Shown in pieces: positions 23,804-32,865 of a DNA stretch of 64,000 nucleotides. The stretch comes from DAOMFB01 sp963721385 (lineage in GTDB: Bacteria > Acidobacteriota > Thermoanaerobaculia > UBA5066). Location of the stretch: NCBI GenBank assembly GCA_963721385.1, contig CAVRJB010000005.1:124001-188000 (forward strand). Direction: 5' to 3'. Made by a program: the position numbers and the translations under genes. The stretch's first letter is position 1. Each line of letters starts with the position of its first letter. Below the pieces are notes generated by a model. It was not told the origin of the DNA and made no database searches. It saw only the letters and a list, made by a program, of their open reading frames with translations.

Positions 23804-25285
23804 ATGGCCGGCGCCGGAGAGCTTCTCGACGGACCCTTCACCGCGCTCGCCGCGGCCGTCCGGACCGGCGCGGTGAGCGCGGGCGAGGTCGCGGAATCGG
23901 CGCTCGCCCGCGCCGCGCGGACGACGGAGCGGCACGGCTCGTTCCTCCACGTCGACGAGGCCGGGGCCCGGGCCGCGGCGGCGGACGTCGACGCGCGGGT
24001 GCGACGGGGCGAGGCGCCGATCCTCGCGGGCGTCCCGCTTGCCGTGAAGGACAACATCAACGTCGCAGGCCTTCCCTCGACCGCCGGCTCGAGGATCCTC
24101 GCCGGGTTCGTCGCGCCCGACCACGCGACCTGCGTGGCCCGGCTCGTCGCGGCCGGCGCCGTCGTCGTCGGGAAGACGAACTGCGACGAGTTCGGCATGG
24201 GCTCGTCGAACGAGAACTCGGCGTTTCACCCGGTCAGGAATCCCTGGGACCCTGCCCGGGTCCCGGGCGGGTCGTCGGGGGGTTCCGCCGCGGCGGTCGC
24301 GTCCCGGGCGGTCCCGCTCGCGATCGGGACCGACACGGGGGGCTCCGTCCGCCAACCGGCCGCGCTCTGCGGCCTGGTCGGGTGGAAGCCGACCTACGGC
24401 CGGGTCTCGCGCTACGGCCTGATCGCTTTCGCGTCGTCATTCGACCAGGCGGGGGCACTCGCCCGGACCGTGGAGGAGGCCGCGCTCGCCTTCTCGGTGA
24501 TGGCGGGCGTCGACGCGCGCGACTCGACGTCGCTCACTTCGCCGGTCCCCGATGTCCTCGCCGGCCTCCGCGGCGGCGTCGCCGGGACGACGGTGGGCCT
24601 TCTCGACGAGGCCGCTTCGCCCGAGGGGGGCCTGCACCCGGACGTGGTTGCGACGTTCGAGACGGCGGCCGGGGCGCTGCGCCGTGCCGGGGCGAACGTC
24701 GTCAGGGTCTCGGTCCCCCGGGTCCCGATGGCGGTGCCTGTCTACTACCTGACCGCCACGGCCGAAGCCTCGTCCAATCTGGCTCGCTTCGACGGCGTCC
24801 GCTACGGCGCGCGGCGGGGGGAGGGGAGCCTCGCCGCGCTCTACCGCGGCACGCGCTCTCAGGGTTTCGGGCCGGAGGTGAAGCGGCGGATCCTCCTCGG
24901 AACCTTCGCGCTCTCCGCCGGGTACCACGACGCCTACTACGGCCGGGCGCAGAAAGTCCGCGAGCTCCTCCGGCGCGATTTCGAGGCGGCGTTCTCGCGC
25001 GTCGACGCGATCCTCTGCCCGACGTCGCCAGAGCCCGCATTCCGGCTCGGCTCGAAGACCGAGGACCCGCTCGCCATGTACCTCGCCGACGTCTTCACGG
25101 TCCCGGCCAGCCTCGCCGGCCTCCCGGCGATCTCGGTGCCGGCCGGGATCTCCCGCGACGGGCTGCCCGTCGGCATGCAGCTCGTCGGCCCCGGCGACTC
25201 CGAGCCCCTCCTCTTCCGACTCGCGCGCGCGGTCGAGGAGGCGGCGGGAGTCGCGGGGCGCCGGCCACCGGATGCGGTGTCTTGA
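23804..25285 (+). CDS. gatA: Aspartyl/glutamyl-tRNA amidotransferase subunit A
   Basis: The 493-residue amidase-signature subunit hydrolyses glutamine and delivers ammonia to GatB. The Ser-cisSer-Lys triad is visible: Lys in PLAVKDNINV (around residue 78), the cis-Ser region in PGGSSGGSAAAV, and the nucleophile in TDTGGSVRQPA (around 175). The GTFALSAGYHDAYYGRAQKVR helix is typical of GatA. ATG 23804 follows the gatC stop by one base. Its 3' end overlaps the next gene as TTGA, so a cell-wall amidase is translationally attached to tRNA-charging genes. Confidence 0.95.
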   Translation: MAGAGELLDGPFTALAAAVRTGAVSAGEVAESALARAARTTERHGSFLHVDEAGARAAAADVDARVRRGEAPILAGVPLAVKDNINVAGLPSTAGSRILAGFVAPDHATCVARLVAAGAVVVGKTNCDEFGMGSSNENSAFHPVRNPWDPARVPGGSSGGSAAAVASRAVPLAIGTDTGGSVRQPAALCGLVGWKPTYGRVSRYGLIAFASSFDQAGALARTVEEAALAFSVMAGVDARDSTSLTSPVPDVLAGLRGGVAGTTVGLLDEAASPEGGLHPDVVATFETAAGALRRAGANVVRVSVPRVPMAVPVYYLTATAEASSNLARFDGVRYGARRGEGSLAALYRGTRSQGFGPEVKRRILLGTFALSAGYHDAYYGRAQKVRELLRRDFEAAFSRVDAILCPTSPEPAFRLGSKTEDPLAMYLADVFTVPASLAGLPAISVPAGISRDGLPVGMQLVGPGDSEPLLFRLARAVEEAAGVAGRRPPDAVS

Positions 25286-27144
25286 GGGGAGGAGCCGCTC
25301 TCGCGCTCCTCGTTGTCGCGGCCGCCGCGGCCGCTCCCGCCCCTTCCACCCGCCGCGTCGAGGTCTCGCGAGACCTGACGGTCGTCCAGGCGGACGGCAG
25401 CATCTCGGTCGAGGCGCGGCCTCTCGAGGGCGAGACGCCGATCGAGTTCGCGGCCCGGATCTCCGCGAACGAGGAGACGGCACGCGAGATCCTGTCGCTG
25501 CCGGGCGGCCCGGCGCGGGACCGCGCCGTCGTCCTCTCGTACGCCGCCCTCGCCGACGAGATGAAACGCGCCGCAGTGGTGGCGCTCTTCCCCTCGGACG
25601 TCCGGGCCACGGCGGGCTGGCTCCACATCGCCGTCGGCGAGGAGAGCCTCGCGTCGATTGCGGCCTGGTTCACGGGCCGGCCGGACCTCGCCCGCGCACT
25701 CGCGGCCGAGAACGGTCTCGGCGCCGACGTCGTGGCGAAGGGGACGACGGTCCGGGTTCCGGCGGAGCTCCTCCTCCGCCCGTTCCGGGACGCCGAGGCG
25801 CTCGACGAGTCCGAGCCGCCGCAGCTCGTCTACGAGGAGGACGCCGAGGGACGCTACGCGATGTACCGCCTCCGGAAGAAGGAGGCGCTCTACTCGGCGG
25901 TCGTCGTCCGGTTCACAGGACGCGTCCATGCGGCGGATGTCATCGAGCTGGCCGGCGCGATCGCGAAGCGCTCCGGGATCGAGGACGTCCACGCGATCCC
26001 GGTCGGGTATCCCGTCAGGATCCCGCTGGACGTCCTCGCCGAGGAGTTCCTGCCGAAGGACGACCCGCGCTCGAAGGCCCGCGCGCTGGAAAAGGCCGAG
26101 ACCGCGCAGTTCTCGATGCCGGCGCGCGCGAGAGGGCTGAAGGGAGTCCGGATCGTCCTCGACCCCGGCCACGGCGGGCGCGACACCGGGACGATCCACG
26201 GAGGCGTCTGGGAGGCGATGTACGTCTACGACGTGGCCGTCCGCCTCCGGAAGATCCTCTCTGAGAAGACGCAGGCCGAGGTCGTCATGACGACGAAGGA
26301 CACGCGGGTCGGCTGGAAGGTCGCGGAGCAGGACGTCCTCGCCCCGAGGAGATCCCAGGTCCTCATGACCGACCCGCCCTACGAGCTCGAGGACCCCGTC
26401 CTCGGGGTGAACCTCCGCTGGTACCTCGCGAACAGCCTGCTGAAGCGGCCGGGTCCCGAGAAGAAGCGGATTCCCCCCGAGCGGACGGTCTTCGTCTCGC
26501 TCCACGCGGACTCCCTCCACCCGTCCCTCCGCGGCGCCATGATCTACGTGCCGGGGGAGCGTTTCCTCCGCGACCGGTACGGAAAGCGGGGAAGCGCGTT
26601 CGCGCCGTACCGCGAGTGGCGCGAGCAGCCGGTCGTCTCGTTCACCCGGAAGGAGCGGATGGCGTCGGAAGGGGCGTCGACGTCGCTCGCCGGGAAGCTC
26701 GTCGGCGCGATGCGGCGGCGGGACCTGGCCGTCCACCCGTTCTCGCCGGTCCGGACGCACGTGATCCGTTCGGGGCGGGAGTGGGTGCCGGCCGTCCTCC
26801 GCTACAACCTGATCCCGAACCGCGTCCTCGTCGAGATCGCGAACCTCGCCAACGAGGAGGACCGGGCCCTCGTCGCCACGCGGCGGTTCCGCCAGGACGT
26901 CGCCGCGGCCCTCGCCGAGGGGCTCGTCGAGTTCTTCGGCGGCGAGCTCGCGCCCGTCGTGCCGCCGCCCTCGGTGGCGGAGGCCCACGGGCCGGCGGAC
27001 TTCGTTGGCCCCTGGCCGCCGTCCCCCGCCACGACGGCGCCCCCCGCGGCGAAGCCCACCGCCAGGAAGCCGGCGGCCAAGAAACCGGCGGCGAAAAAGC
27101 CGGTCACGAAGACGAAGCCGAAGAAGGCCGGGCCCCCGGGCTGA
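25282..27144 (+). CDS. Secreted N-acetylmuramoyl-L-alanine amidase (Amidase_3) with LysM-like region and basic tail
   Basis: The 620-residue precursor has an Ala-rich Sec signal (GGAALALLVVAAAAAAPAPS). A LysM-like module (about residues 110-175: WLHIAVGEESLASIAAWFTG) follows, then a second helical region, then an Amidase_3 domain with zinc ligands in LDPGHGGRDTG, GGVWEAMYVYDVAVRL and FVSLHADSLH and a catalytic Glu in VEIANLANEED. The insert between the ligands is long for AmiC types. The C-terminus ends in repeated Lys/Ala/Pro (KPAAKKPAAKKPVTK), perhaps binding anionic wall polymers. It should cleave the MurNAc-Ala bond in the periplasm. TTG 25282 overlaps gatA. Confidence 0.9.
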   Translation: MRGGAALALLVVAAAAAAPAPSTRRVEVSRDLTVVQADGSISVEARPLEGETPIEFAARISANEETAREILSLPGGPARDRAVVLSYAALADEMKRAAVVALFPSDVRATAGWLHIAVGEESLASIAAWFTGRPDLARALAAENGLGADVVAKGTTVRVPAELLLRPFRDAEALDESEPPQLVYEEDAEGRYAMYRLRKKEALYSAVVVRFTGRVHAADVIELAGAIAKRSGIEDVHAIPVGYPVRIPLDVLAEEFLPKDDPRSKARALEKAETAQFSMPARARGLKGVRIVLDPGHGGRDTGTIHGGVWEAMYVYDVAVRLRKILSEKTQAEVVMTTKDTRVGWKVAEQDVLAPRRSQVLMTDPPYELEDPVLGVNLRWYLANSLLKRPGPEKKRIPPERTVFVSLHADSLHPSLRGAMIYVPGERFLRDRYGKRGSAFAPYREWREQPVVSFTRKERMASEGASTSLAGKLVGAMRRRDLAVHPFSPVRTHVIRSGREWVPAVLRYNLIPNRVLVEIANLANEEDRALVATRRFRQDVAAALAEGLVEFFGGELAPVVPPPSVAEAHGPADFVGPWPPSPATTAPPAAKPTARKPAAKKPAAKKPVTKTKPKKAGPPG

Positions 27145-28030
27145 GCCTCTCCCCGGCGCGGGTCAGTGCGAGGCCGAGGAGGACGACGGCGGCCGAGGCG
27201 ATCTTCGTGCCGCCGAAGGTCTCGCCCGTCCAGAGCGCCGAACAGACGCCGGCGAGCACCGGGACGAGGAATCCGAAGCTGGTCGTCGTCGCGACGCCCA
27301 GGACCTGGATCGCGCCCGTCCAGAGCCGGAAGGCGAGGACGAGGGGGAAAAAGGCTGAAAGGGCGCAGAGGATCCACGTTCCGGCCCCCACCGCGGCGTA
27401 GTCCTGCCGGACCATCGACGGGGCGCAGGTGGCGAGGAGGGGGATCGAGCCTCCGACGAACGTGGCGAACTGGGCCTGAATCGGCGTCAAGCGGCCGGGG
27501 AGGCGCGAGGCCGCCACCGTGTAGACGGCCCAGGTGGCGGCCGAAAGGAGGCAGAGGACGTTCCCGGCGAGGCTCCCGGCGCCGCCACCCGTCCCCGTCC
27601 CGATGAAGAGGGCGACGCCCCCGTACGCCACGAGCGAGCCGACGGCCTTTGGGGGCGAGAAGCGTTCCTGTCCGAGGAGGAAGACGAAGAGAGCGGAAAA
27701 GAGGGGCGAGGTCGAGTTGAGGAGGGCGGCCGAGAACCCGCTCGTCATCGAGAGGCCCCAGATGAAGAAGACCTGGTAAATGCCGACCCCGGCCAGCGCG
27801 AGAAGGAGCGCGAGGGCGCGGCGGCCGGGAGGAGGGAGGACCGGCCCGGGCCCGAGGGCGGCCTGGCCGGCGATCAGCGCCGCCGCGAGGACGAACCGCC
27901 ACCCGGTCAGCGCGAGCGGGTGCATCTCGCGGAGGGCGACCTTCAGCGCCGGGTAGTTCACGCCCCAGATGGCGACCGTCGCGAGGGCGGCGAGGACCGC
28001 GGTGGAGCGCCGCGCCGGAGGACCGGACAC
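27104..28030 (-). CDS. EamA/DMT-superfamily transporter
   Basis: A 308-residue membrane protein with ten predicted helices in two EamA repeats. The first begins AALATVAIWGVNYPALKVAL, and the second carries GNVLCLLSAATWAVYTVAAS. The family exports amino acids or other small metabolites by proton antiport; the substrate is unknown. GTG 28030 is preceded by TAGAGT ending 6 bases upstream, a leaderless arrangement. Its last 41 bases overlap the 3' end of the amidase gene on the other strand. Confidence 0.88.
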   Translation of the reverse strand: MSGPPARRSTAVLAALATVAIWGVNYPALKVALREMHPLALTGWRFVLAAALIAGQAALGPGPVLPPPGRRALALLLALAGVGIYQVFFIWGLSMTSGFSAALLNSTSPLFSALFVFLLGQERFSPPKAVGSLVAYGGVALFIGTGTGGGAGSLAGNVLCLLSAATWAVYTVAASRLPGRLTPIQAQFATFVGGSIPLLATCAPSMVRQDYAAVGAGTWILCALSAFFPLVLAFRLWTGAIQVLGVATTTSFGFLVPVLAGVCSALWTGETFGGTKIASAAVVLLGLALTRAGERLSPGARPSSASSS

Positions 28031-28036
28031 GGCCCC

Positions 28037-28061
28037 ACTCTATCGAACGGCCTGCTATATT
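28037..28061. promoter_or_regulatory. Divergent -10 elements for DMT transporter and ABC operon
   Basis: The minus strand reads TAGAGT (28042-28037) ending 6 bases before GTG 28030. The plus strand reads TATATT (28056-28061), giving a leader of about 58 bases before ATG 28127. Confidence 0.4.
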
Positions 28062-28126
28062 CCCCCGGCTTTCGCGGCCGGGCCGGCAGCGTGCGGTCCC
28101 GGCGTCCGCGCGAGCCCCTGAAAAAA

Positions 28127-29137
28127 ATGCTGGAAATCCAGAACCTCTCGAAGTCGTTTTACGGGTCGAAGGCGGTCGACGACGTGACCTTCCGCGTCGA
28201 GAGCGGCGAAATCGTCGGCTTCCTCGGGCCGAACGGGGCCGGGAAGACGACGACGATGCGGATGATCACCGGTTTCCTGCCGCCGACGTCGGGAAAGGTG
28301 TCGCTCGACGGCGTGGACGTGGCGACGCATCCGCTCGAGGCGAAGCGGCGTCTCGGGTACCTGCCCGAGACGCTCGCCCTCTACCCCGAGATGCGGGTGG
28401 CGGAGTTCGTGAAGTACCGCGCGGAGCTCTGCGGCGTGCCCCGGCGAGACGTCGCCGCCCGGGTCGGCGAGGCGCTCGAGAAGTGCTTCGTCGACGACGT
28501 CGCGAGAAAACCGATCGGCAACCTGTCGAAGGGCTACCGCCAGCGGGTCGGTCTCGCCGGCGCCCTCGTCCACAAGCCGAAGGTCCTCGTCCTCGACGAG
28601 CCGACGATCGGCCTCGATCCGCGCCAGATCGTCAAGGTCCGCGAGTTGATCCGCGATCTCCGGCAGGACCACACGATCCTCCTTTCGACGCACATCCTTC
28701 CCGAGGTCGAGCTGGTCTGCGACAGGATCCTCATCATCGACAAGGGGAAGATCCTCGCGCAGGGGACGCCCGAGACGCTCCGGCAGGACATGTCACAGCA
28801 GCCGGGGCTCGTCCTCGCGCTGAAGGGGGAGATCGCCGAGGCCGACGCGGCCTTCCGGGAGATTCCGGGCGTCCTGCACGCCGCCCGCATCGGCGCCGGC
28901 GGCGAAACGCGCGTCGTGCTGGAGTCCGAGCGCGGGGTCGACCTCCGGGAGGCCGCCTTCCGCGAGGTCGTCGCGCGCGGCTGGACACTCCTCGAGATGA
29001 CGCCGAAGCAGGCGTCTCTCGAGGACGTCTTCGTGAGGCTCGTCTCCCGGGAGGCCGAGCTCGCCGCCGCGGAGGCCGAGTTCCGCGAGCGCGCCACGAC
29101 CGCCGAGGTCCCGAAGTTCACGGAGGAGAAGCCGTGA
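28127..29137 (+). CDS. ABC transporter ATP-binding protein (GldA-like)
   Basis: The 336-residue ATPase subunit has Walker A GPNGAGKTTT, a Q-loop region (GYLPETLALYPEM), the signature LSKGYRQRV, Walker B VLVLDEPTIGLD and switch His in STHIL. A C-terminal extension (about 220-336) is typical of ABC-2/Gld exporters. ATG 28127 has no Shine-Dalgarno; an in-frame GTG at 28091 would add 12 basic residues. It heads a tightly packed four-gene operon, energising the permease and the periplasmic GldG-like and DUF4340 partners. GTGA overlap with the permease. Confidence 0.9.
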   Translation: MLEIQNLSKSFYGSKAVDDVTFRVESGEIVGFLGPNGAGKTTTMRMITGFLPPTSGKVSLDGVDVATHPLEAKRRLGYLPETLALYPEMRVAEFVKYRAELCGVPRRDVAARVGEALEKCFVDDVARKPIGNLSKGYRQRVGLAGALVHKPKVLVLDEPTIGLDPRQIVKVRELIRDLRQDHTILLSTHILPEVELVCDRILIIDKGKILAQGTPETLRQDMSQQPGLVLALKGEIAEADAAFREIPGVLHAARIGAGGETRVVLESERGVDLREAAFREVVARGWTLLEMTPKQASLEDVFVRLVSREAELAAAEAEFRERATTAEVPKFTEEKP

Positions 29138-29871
29138 AGCCGCTCGTCGCCATCGTGAAGCGGGAGTTCCTGGCCTACTTCGTCAGCCCGCTCGCCTACG
29201 TCATCCTGACGGCGTTCCTTCTGATCAACGGGTACGTCTTCTATCTGATCGTGATGGCGCTGAACGCCCCCGAAACGCCGCGCACCGCGCTCATGTCGCT
29301 CTTCTTCACGAGCGTCTTCTACTGGATCTTCATGATGATCGTCTCCTCGGTGATCTCGATGCGCCTTCTCTCCGAGGAGAGGAAGTCCGGCTCGATCGAG
29401 AGCCTCCTGACGGCGCCCGTCTCCGAGGGGACGGTCGTCGTCGGGAAGTTCGTCGGGGGCTGGTGCTTCTTCCTGTTCCTCTGGCTCCCCACGGTGCTTT
29501 ACCCGGTGCTCCTGTCGCGTTACGGGAGCCTGGATTGGGGGCCGATCGCCTCGGGCTACCTCGGCATTGCGCTCGTCGGGGGGCTCTTCGTCGCCGCGGG
29601 GACATTCGCGTCGTCGCTGACGAAGAACCAGATCGTCGCCGCCGTCATCGGCTTCGTGATCATCCTGGCGATCTTTCTCGTCGGGATCTTCAAGGACTTC
29701 GTGAGCGACCCCGGGCTCCGCGAGGCCCTGAGCTACCTGAACCTCCTCGAGCACATGGAGGACTTCGCGCGCGGCATCGTCGACACGCGCCGGCTCGTCT
29801 ACGTCGGCTCGGCGGTGGCGTTCTTCCTTTTCCTCGCGACGCGGGCGCTCGACGCCAACAAGGGGAAGTGA
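29134..29871 (+). CDS. ABC-2 type permease (GldF-like)
   Basis: A 245-residue integral membrane subunit with six helices, opening with VKREFLAYFVSPLAYVILTA, the conserved GldF/ABC-2 N-terminus. The intracellular coupling segment SEERKSGSIESLLTAPVSEG follows helix 2 and is a hallmark of this group. In Bacteroidota, GldA-GldF-GldG take part in gliding, but homologues here are more widespread and their cargo is unknown. GTG 29134 overlaps the ATPase stop; the next gene starts 1 base after its stop. Confidence 0.88.
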   Translation: MKPLVAIVKREFLAYFVSPLAYVILTAFLLINGYVFYLIVMALNAPETPRTALMSLFFTSVFYWIFMMIVSSVISMRLLSEERKSGSIESLLTAPVSEGTVVVGKFVGGWCFFLFLWLPTVLYPVLLSRYGSLDWGPIASGYLGIALVGGLFVAAGTFASSLTKNQIVAAVIGFVIILAIFLVGIFKDFVSDPGLREALSYLNLLEHMEDFARGIVDTRRLVYVGSAVAFFLFLATRALDANKGK

Positions 29872-29872
29872 C

Positions 29873-31393
29873 GTGAACGGCCGCACCACCTACCGCGTCA
29901 CCACCGGCGCCGCCATCGTCCTCGGCCTCGGCATCCTCGTTCTCGTGAACTACATCGGCGGAAAGCGTTTCGCCCGTTTCGACTGGACGAAGTCCGGCCT
30001 CTACTCGCTTTCGCCGAAGACGGTCAACGTCCTCAGGGACCTGAAGACGCCGGTCAAGGCGACCGTCTTCATGACGGAGAGCTCGCCGCTCTTCCGGGAA
30101 ACGCGGGAGATCCTGAGCCGCTACCAGGCGAAGACGGCGATGCTGACCGTCGAGACGATCGACCCGGTCCGGAACCGCGCGCGGGCCGAGGCGCTCGTGA
30201 AGGAGTACGGGATCCGGGGCGGCAGCGTCGTCTTCACGGCCGGCGACCGGAAGAAATACGTCACCGAGGACCAGCTCGCCGAGTACGACTTCTCCCGCGC
30301 CCGGATGGGGGGCGAGCCGACGATCAGGGCCTTCAAGGGGGAGCAGGAGTTCACCTCCGCCCTCCTTTCGGTCACGCAGACCCGGTCGCCGAAGGTGCTC
30401 TTCACGGCGGGGCACGGCGAGCGGAAGTCCGACGGGCGGGGCCGGGACGGCTTTTACACGCTCGGCGAGACGCTCCGCCGCGACAACTGCGTCGTCGAGG
30501 AGTGGACGAGTCTCGGCGCGGCCGCCGTCCCGGACGGGACCGACGCCGTCGTGGTCGCGGGCCCGCGGACGGCCTTCACCGAGCCCGAGCGCGCGGTCCT
30601 CCGGAAGTACCTCGAGGGGGGCGGAAGGGCCCTCTTCTTCCTCGACGTCGAGTTTCTCCCGGGCTCCGGGCGGCAGATGTCCGACTTCGGCCTCGGGCCG
30701 CTCCTCGCGACCTTCGGCGTGACGCTGGACGCGGACGTCGTCGTCGACCCGAAGAACGCCCTCCCGATGTTCGGGCCGGACACGCTCTTCGCGCGTTCCT
30801 TCCGGCCGCACGCGATCACGAAGCTGCTGGAAGGGTCGCAGGTCGTCTTTCCGCTCGCGCGCTCGGTCAGCCCCGTCACGCCGGCGCCGTCCGGGTGGAC
30901 GGACACGGTCCTCGTCGAGACGTCGGCCGACGGCTGGGGCGAGACCGATCTCAAGAACCTCGAGAGGAAAGTGGCGAAGGACGACAAGGACCTGAAGGGA
31001 CCGGTGCCGCTCGCCGTGGCGGTCGAAGGAGCGCCGCCGCCGGCGGGGGCCGCGGCCGACGCGAAGGTCAAGGAAACCGAGCCCGGTGAAGCGAAGCCGG
31101 GCGAAGCCAGGCCCGCGGACGCGAAGCGGACCCGGCTCGTCGTCTTCGGCGACGTCGATTTCGCGACGAATGGCGGCGTCGCGAACGCGGCGAACCTCTA
31201 CCTTCTCTCGGGCGCCGCCAACTGGGTCCTCGAGCGCGAGTCGCTCGTCGCGATCCCGCCGAAGTCGGCGGACCAGGTGGCCGTGACGCTTTCGCGCGGC
31301 GACATCGCCCAGGTCGCGGTCGTCGTCCTCCTCATCCTTCCGGCCGCGGCGATCGCCCTCGGGCTCGCCATCTGGGTCCGCCGGAGGAGCTGA
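29873..31393 (+). CDS. GldG-like ABC auxiliary transport protein
   Basis: A 506-residue protein with an N-terminal helix (AAIVLGLGILVLVNYIGG) and the GldG domain start RFDWTKSGLYSLSPKTVNVL. A periplasmic alpha/beta domain (ABC_transp_aux) follows, containing LFTAGHGERK. A long charged linker (EPGEAKPGEARPADAKR, around 405-420) precedes a C-terminal DVDFATNGG segment and a final helix near 475-500. Both ends are thus membrane-anchored. It presumably works with the ABC-2 permease; the molecular role of GldG is unresolved. GTG start. Confidence 0.85.
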   Translation: MNGRTTYRVTTGAAIVLGLGILVLVNYIGGKRFARFDWTKSGLYSLSPKTVNVLRDLKTPVKATVFMTESSPLFRETREILSRYQAKTAMLTVETIDPVRNRARAEALVKEYGIRGGSVVFTAGDRKKYVTEDQLAEYDFSRARMGGEPTIRAFKGEQEFTSALLSVTQTRSPKVLFTAGHGERKSDGRGRDGFYTLGETLRRDNCVVEEWTSLGAAAVPDGTDAVVVAGPRTAFTEPERAVLRKYLEGGGRALFFLDVEFLPGSGRQMSDFGLGPLLATFGVTLDADVVVDPKNALPMFGPDTLFARSFRPHAITKLLEGSQVVFPLARSVSPVTPAPSGWTDTVLVETSADGWGETDLKNLERKVAKDDKDLKGPVPLAVAVEGAPPPAGAAADAKVKETEPGEAKPGEARPADAKRTRLVVFGDVDFATNGGVANAANLYLLSGAANWVLERESLVAIPPKSADQVAVTLSRGDIAQVAVVVLLILPAAAIALGLAIWVRRRS

Positions 31394-31398
31394 CCCCG

Positions 31399-32847
31399 AT
31401 GTCGACGAGGAAGCTGCTCATCCTGACGGCCGTCTTCCTCGGTCTCCTCGCGTTCGTCGTCCTCTTCGAGCGCCACCAGCCGACGTCCGAGGAGCGGGCG
31501 AAGGCCGCCCGGCGGCTTCTCGACTTCCGGGCCGAGGACGTCACGGCGGTGCAGATCGAGCGCCCGGACCTGCCGAAGGTGGAGCTGAAGAAGAGCGGCG
31601 GACGATGGACGCTCGTCGCCGAGCCCGAGGGTCGGGCGGACGGTTTCACCGCGGACGGAATCGTCGCGGACCTCGGGCGGCTGGAGCTCGTCGGCGACCT
31701 GCAGACGTCCTTCGACCCGAAGGAGTACGGGCTGGACCGTCCGAAGGCGGCCGTCACGCTCACCTTCAAGGAGGGGCCGAAGCGGACCGTCTCTTTCGGA
31801 AAGGAGATCCCGGGCACGGACGGCACCGCGGCCGCCGAGGGGGGCCGGCTCGGCGCGGTCAAGGCCGCACCGATCGCGGCGTTCGTGAAGCCCGTCTCCG
31901 AGTTCAGGTCGAAGCGGCTTTTCGACGCGGCGGTCGGGGACGTGACGAAGGTGACGATCCTCAGGGGGCCCAATCGGGTCGTCCTCGCCCGAGAGGACGC
32001 GGCGGGGAAGGCCTCGGGTCCCTGGCGCATCGAGAGCCCGGTCAGCGACCTCGCGTCGGAGAGCTTCGCCGAGCGGCTCCTGTCGGACCTCTCGGCGGCC
32101 CAGGTCTCGGACTTCCCGGTCCTCTCTCCGACCGACCTCTCGCGCGTGGGCCTCGCGCCGCCGGACGTCCAGGTGACTCTCCAGAAGGGCGACGAGGTCG
32201 TGGCGAACCTCGCGTTCGGCGCCGCGAAGGCCGACGTGCCGGGCAAGCTCTACGCGAAGGACGGGGATCTCGCCGTCGTCGTGGACGACCGCGCGCTGGA
32301 GGAGCTCGGCAAGGAGTTCCTCGCGATGCGGGAGAGCCGTCTCCTCCCGGTCGACGCCTTCCGGGTCCGGAAGGTGCAGTTCGAAGCCGGCGACCTTCGC
32401 GCAGGGGCTGAAAGGGTCGACGGGGAGTGGCGCGCCGGGGGGCGGGTGATCCCGCCGGCGGCGGTCGAGAGTCTGGTGGGGCGGGTCTCGCGGGCCGAGA
32501 GCCGCGGGTTCGTCTCCCGGAAGGATTACGCCGCGCACGGGATTCTCTCCGGGCAGAAAGGGGCGAAGCCGCTCGCGACGCTGGAGATCTCGGAGGAGAA
32601 GTCGGTCGCCCCCGCAGGCGTGAAGTTCTGGACCGCGGCGCCCTTCGAGGGTCATCCGGTCCTCGCGGCCGAGGTGACCGGCCGCGCCGACGCCCTCCTC
32701 GTCGAGGCCGCCCTGCTCGACGACCTCCGGAGGGACGCGGAGAAGCTCCGGGACGCCGCGAAGGAAGAAATGGGGACTCCCAAGCTCCCTCCGGCGAAGC
32801 CGTCGCCAGCGGCGAAGCCCGCGCCCCCGGCGCCCCAGACGAAGTAA
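31399..32847 (+). CDS. DUF4340 domain protein of Gld-like ABC operon
   Basis: A 482-residue protein with an N-terminal membrane anchor (KLLILTAVFLGLLAFVVLFE), then repeated beta-rich DUF4340 units: DVTAVQIERPD, a WTLVAEP strand, YGLDRPKAAVTLTF, and later VGLAPPDVQVTL. A second set lies in the C half, with a Pro/Ala/Lys tail. DUF4340 proteins are known almost only as partners of GldG-like ABC systems; the biochemical function is unknown. ATG 31399 has GGAGGAG (31384-31390) 8 bases upstream. It is the last gene of the operon, followed by a terminator. Confidence 0.85.
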   Translation: MSTRKLLILTAVFLGLLAFVVLFERHQPTSEERAKAARRLLDFRAEDVTAVQIERPDLPKVELKKSGGRWTLVAEPEGRADGFTADGIVADLGRLELVGDLQTSFDPKEYGLDRPKAAVTLTFKEGPKRTVSFGKEIPGTDGTAAAEGGRLGAVKAAPIAAFVKPVSEFRSKRLFDAAVGDVTKVTILRGPNRVVLAREDAAGKASGPWRIESPVSDLASESFAERLLSDLSAAQVSDFPVLSPTDLSRVGLAPPDVQVTLQKGDEVVANLAFGAAKADVPGKLYAKDGDLAVVVDDRALEELGKEFLAMRESRLLPVDAFRVRKVQFEAGDLRAGAERVDGEWRAGGRVIPPAAVESLVGRVSRAESRGFVSRKDYAAHGILSGQKGAKPLATLEISEEKSVAPAGVKFWTAAPFEGHPVLAAEVTGRADALLVEAALLDDLRRDAEKLRDAAKEEMGTPKLPPAKPSPAAKPAPPAPQTK

Positions 32848-32865
32848 GCGGCGCTACTTCTTTTT
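32841..32865 (+). terminator. Rho-independent terminator of the Gld-like ABC operon
   Basis: GAAGTA...TACTTC with an inner GC/GC pair and one bulged A forms an 8-bp stem, followed by TTTTT (32861-32865). The stop codon TAA of the DUF4340 gene lies inside the left arm. It also covers the end of the opposing pentapeptide gene. Confidence 0.6.
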
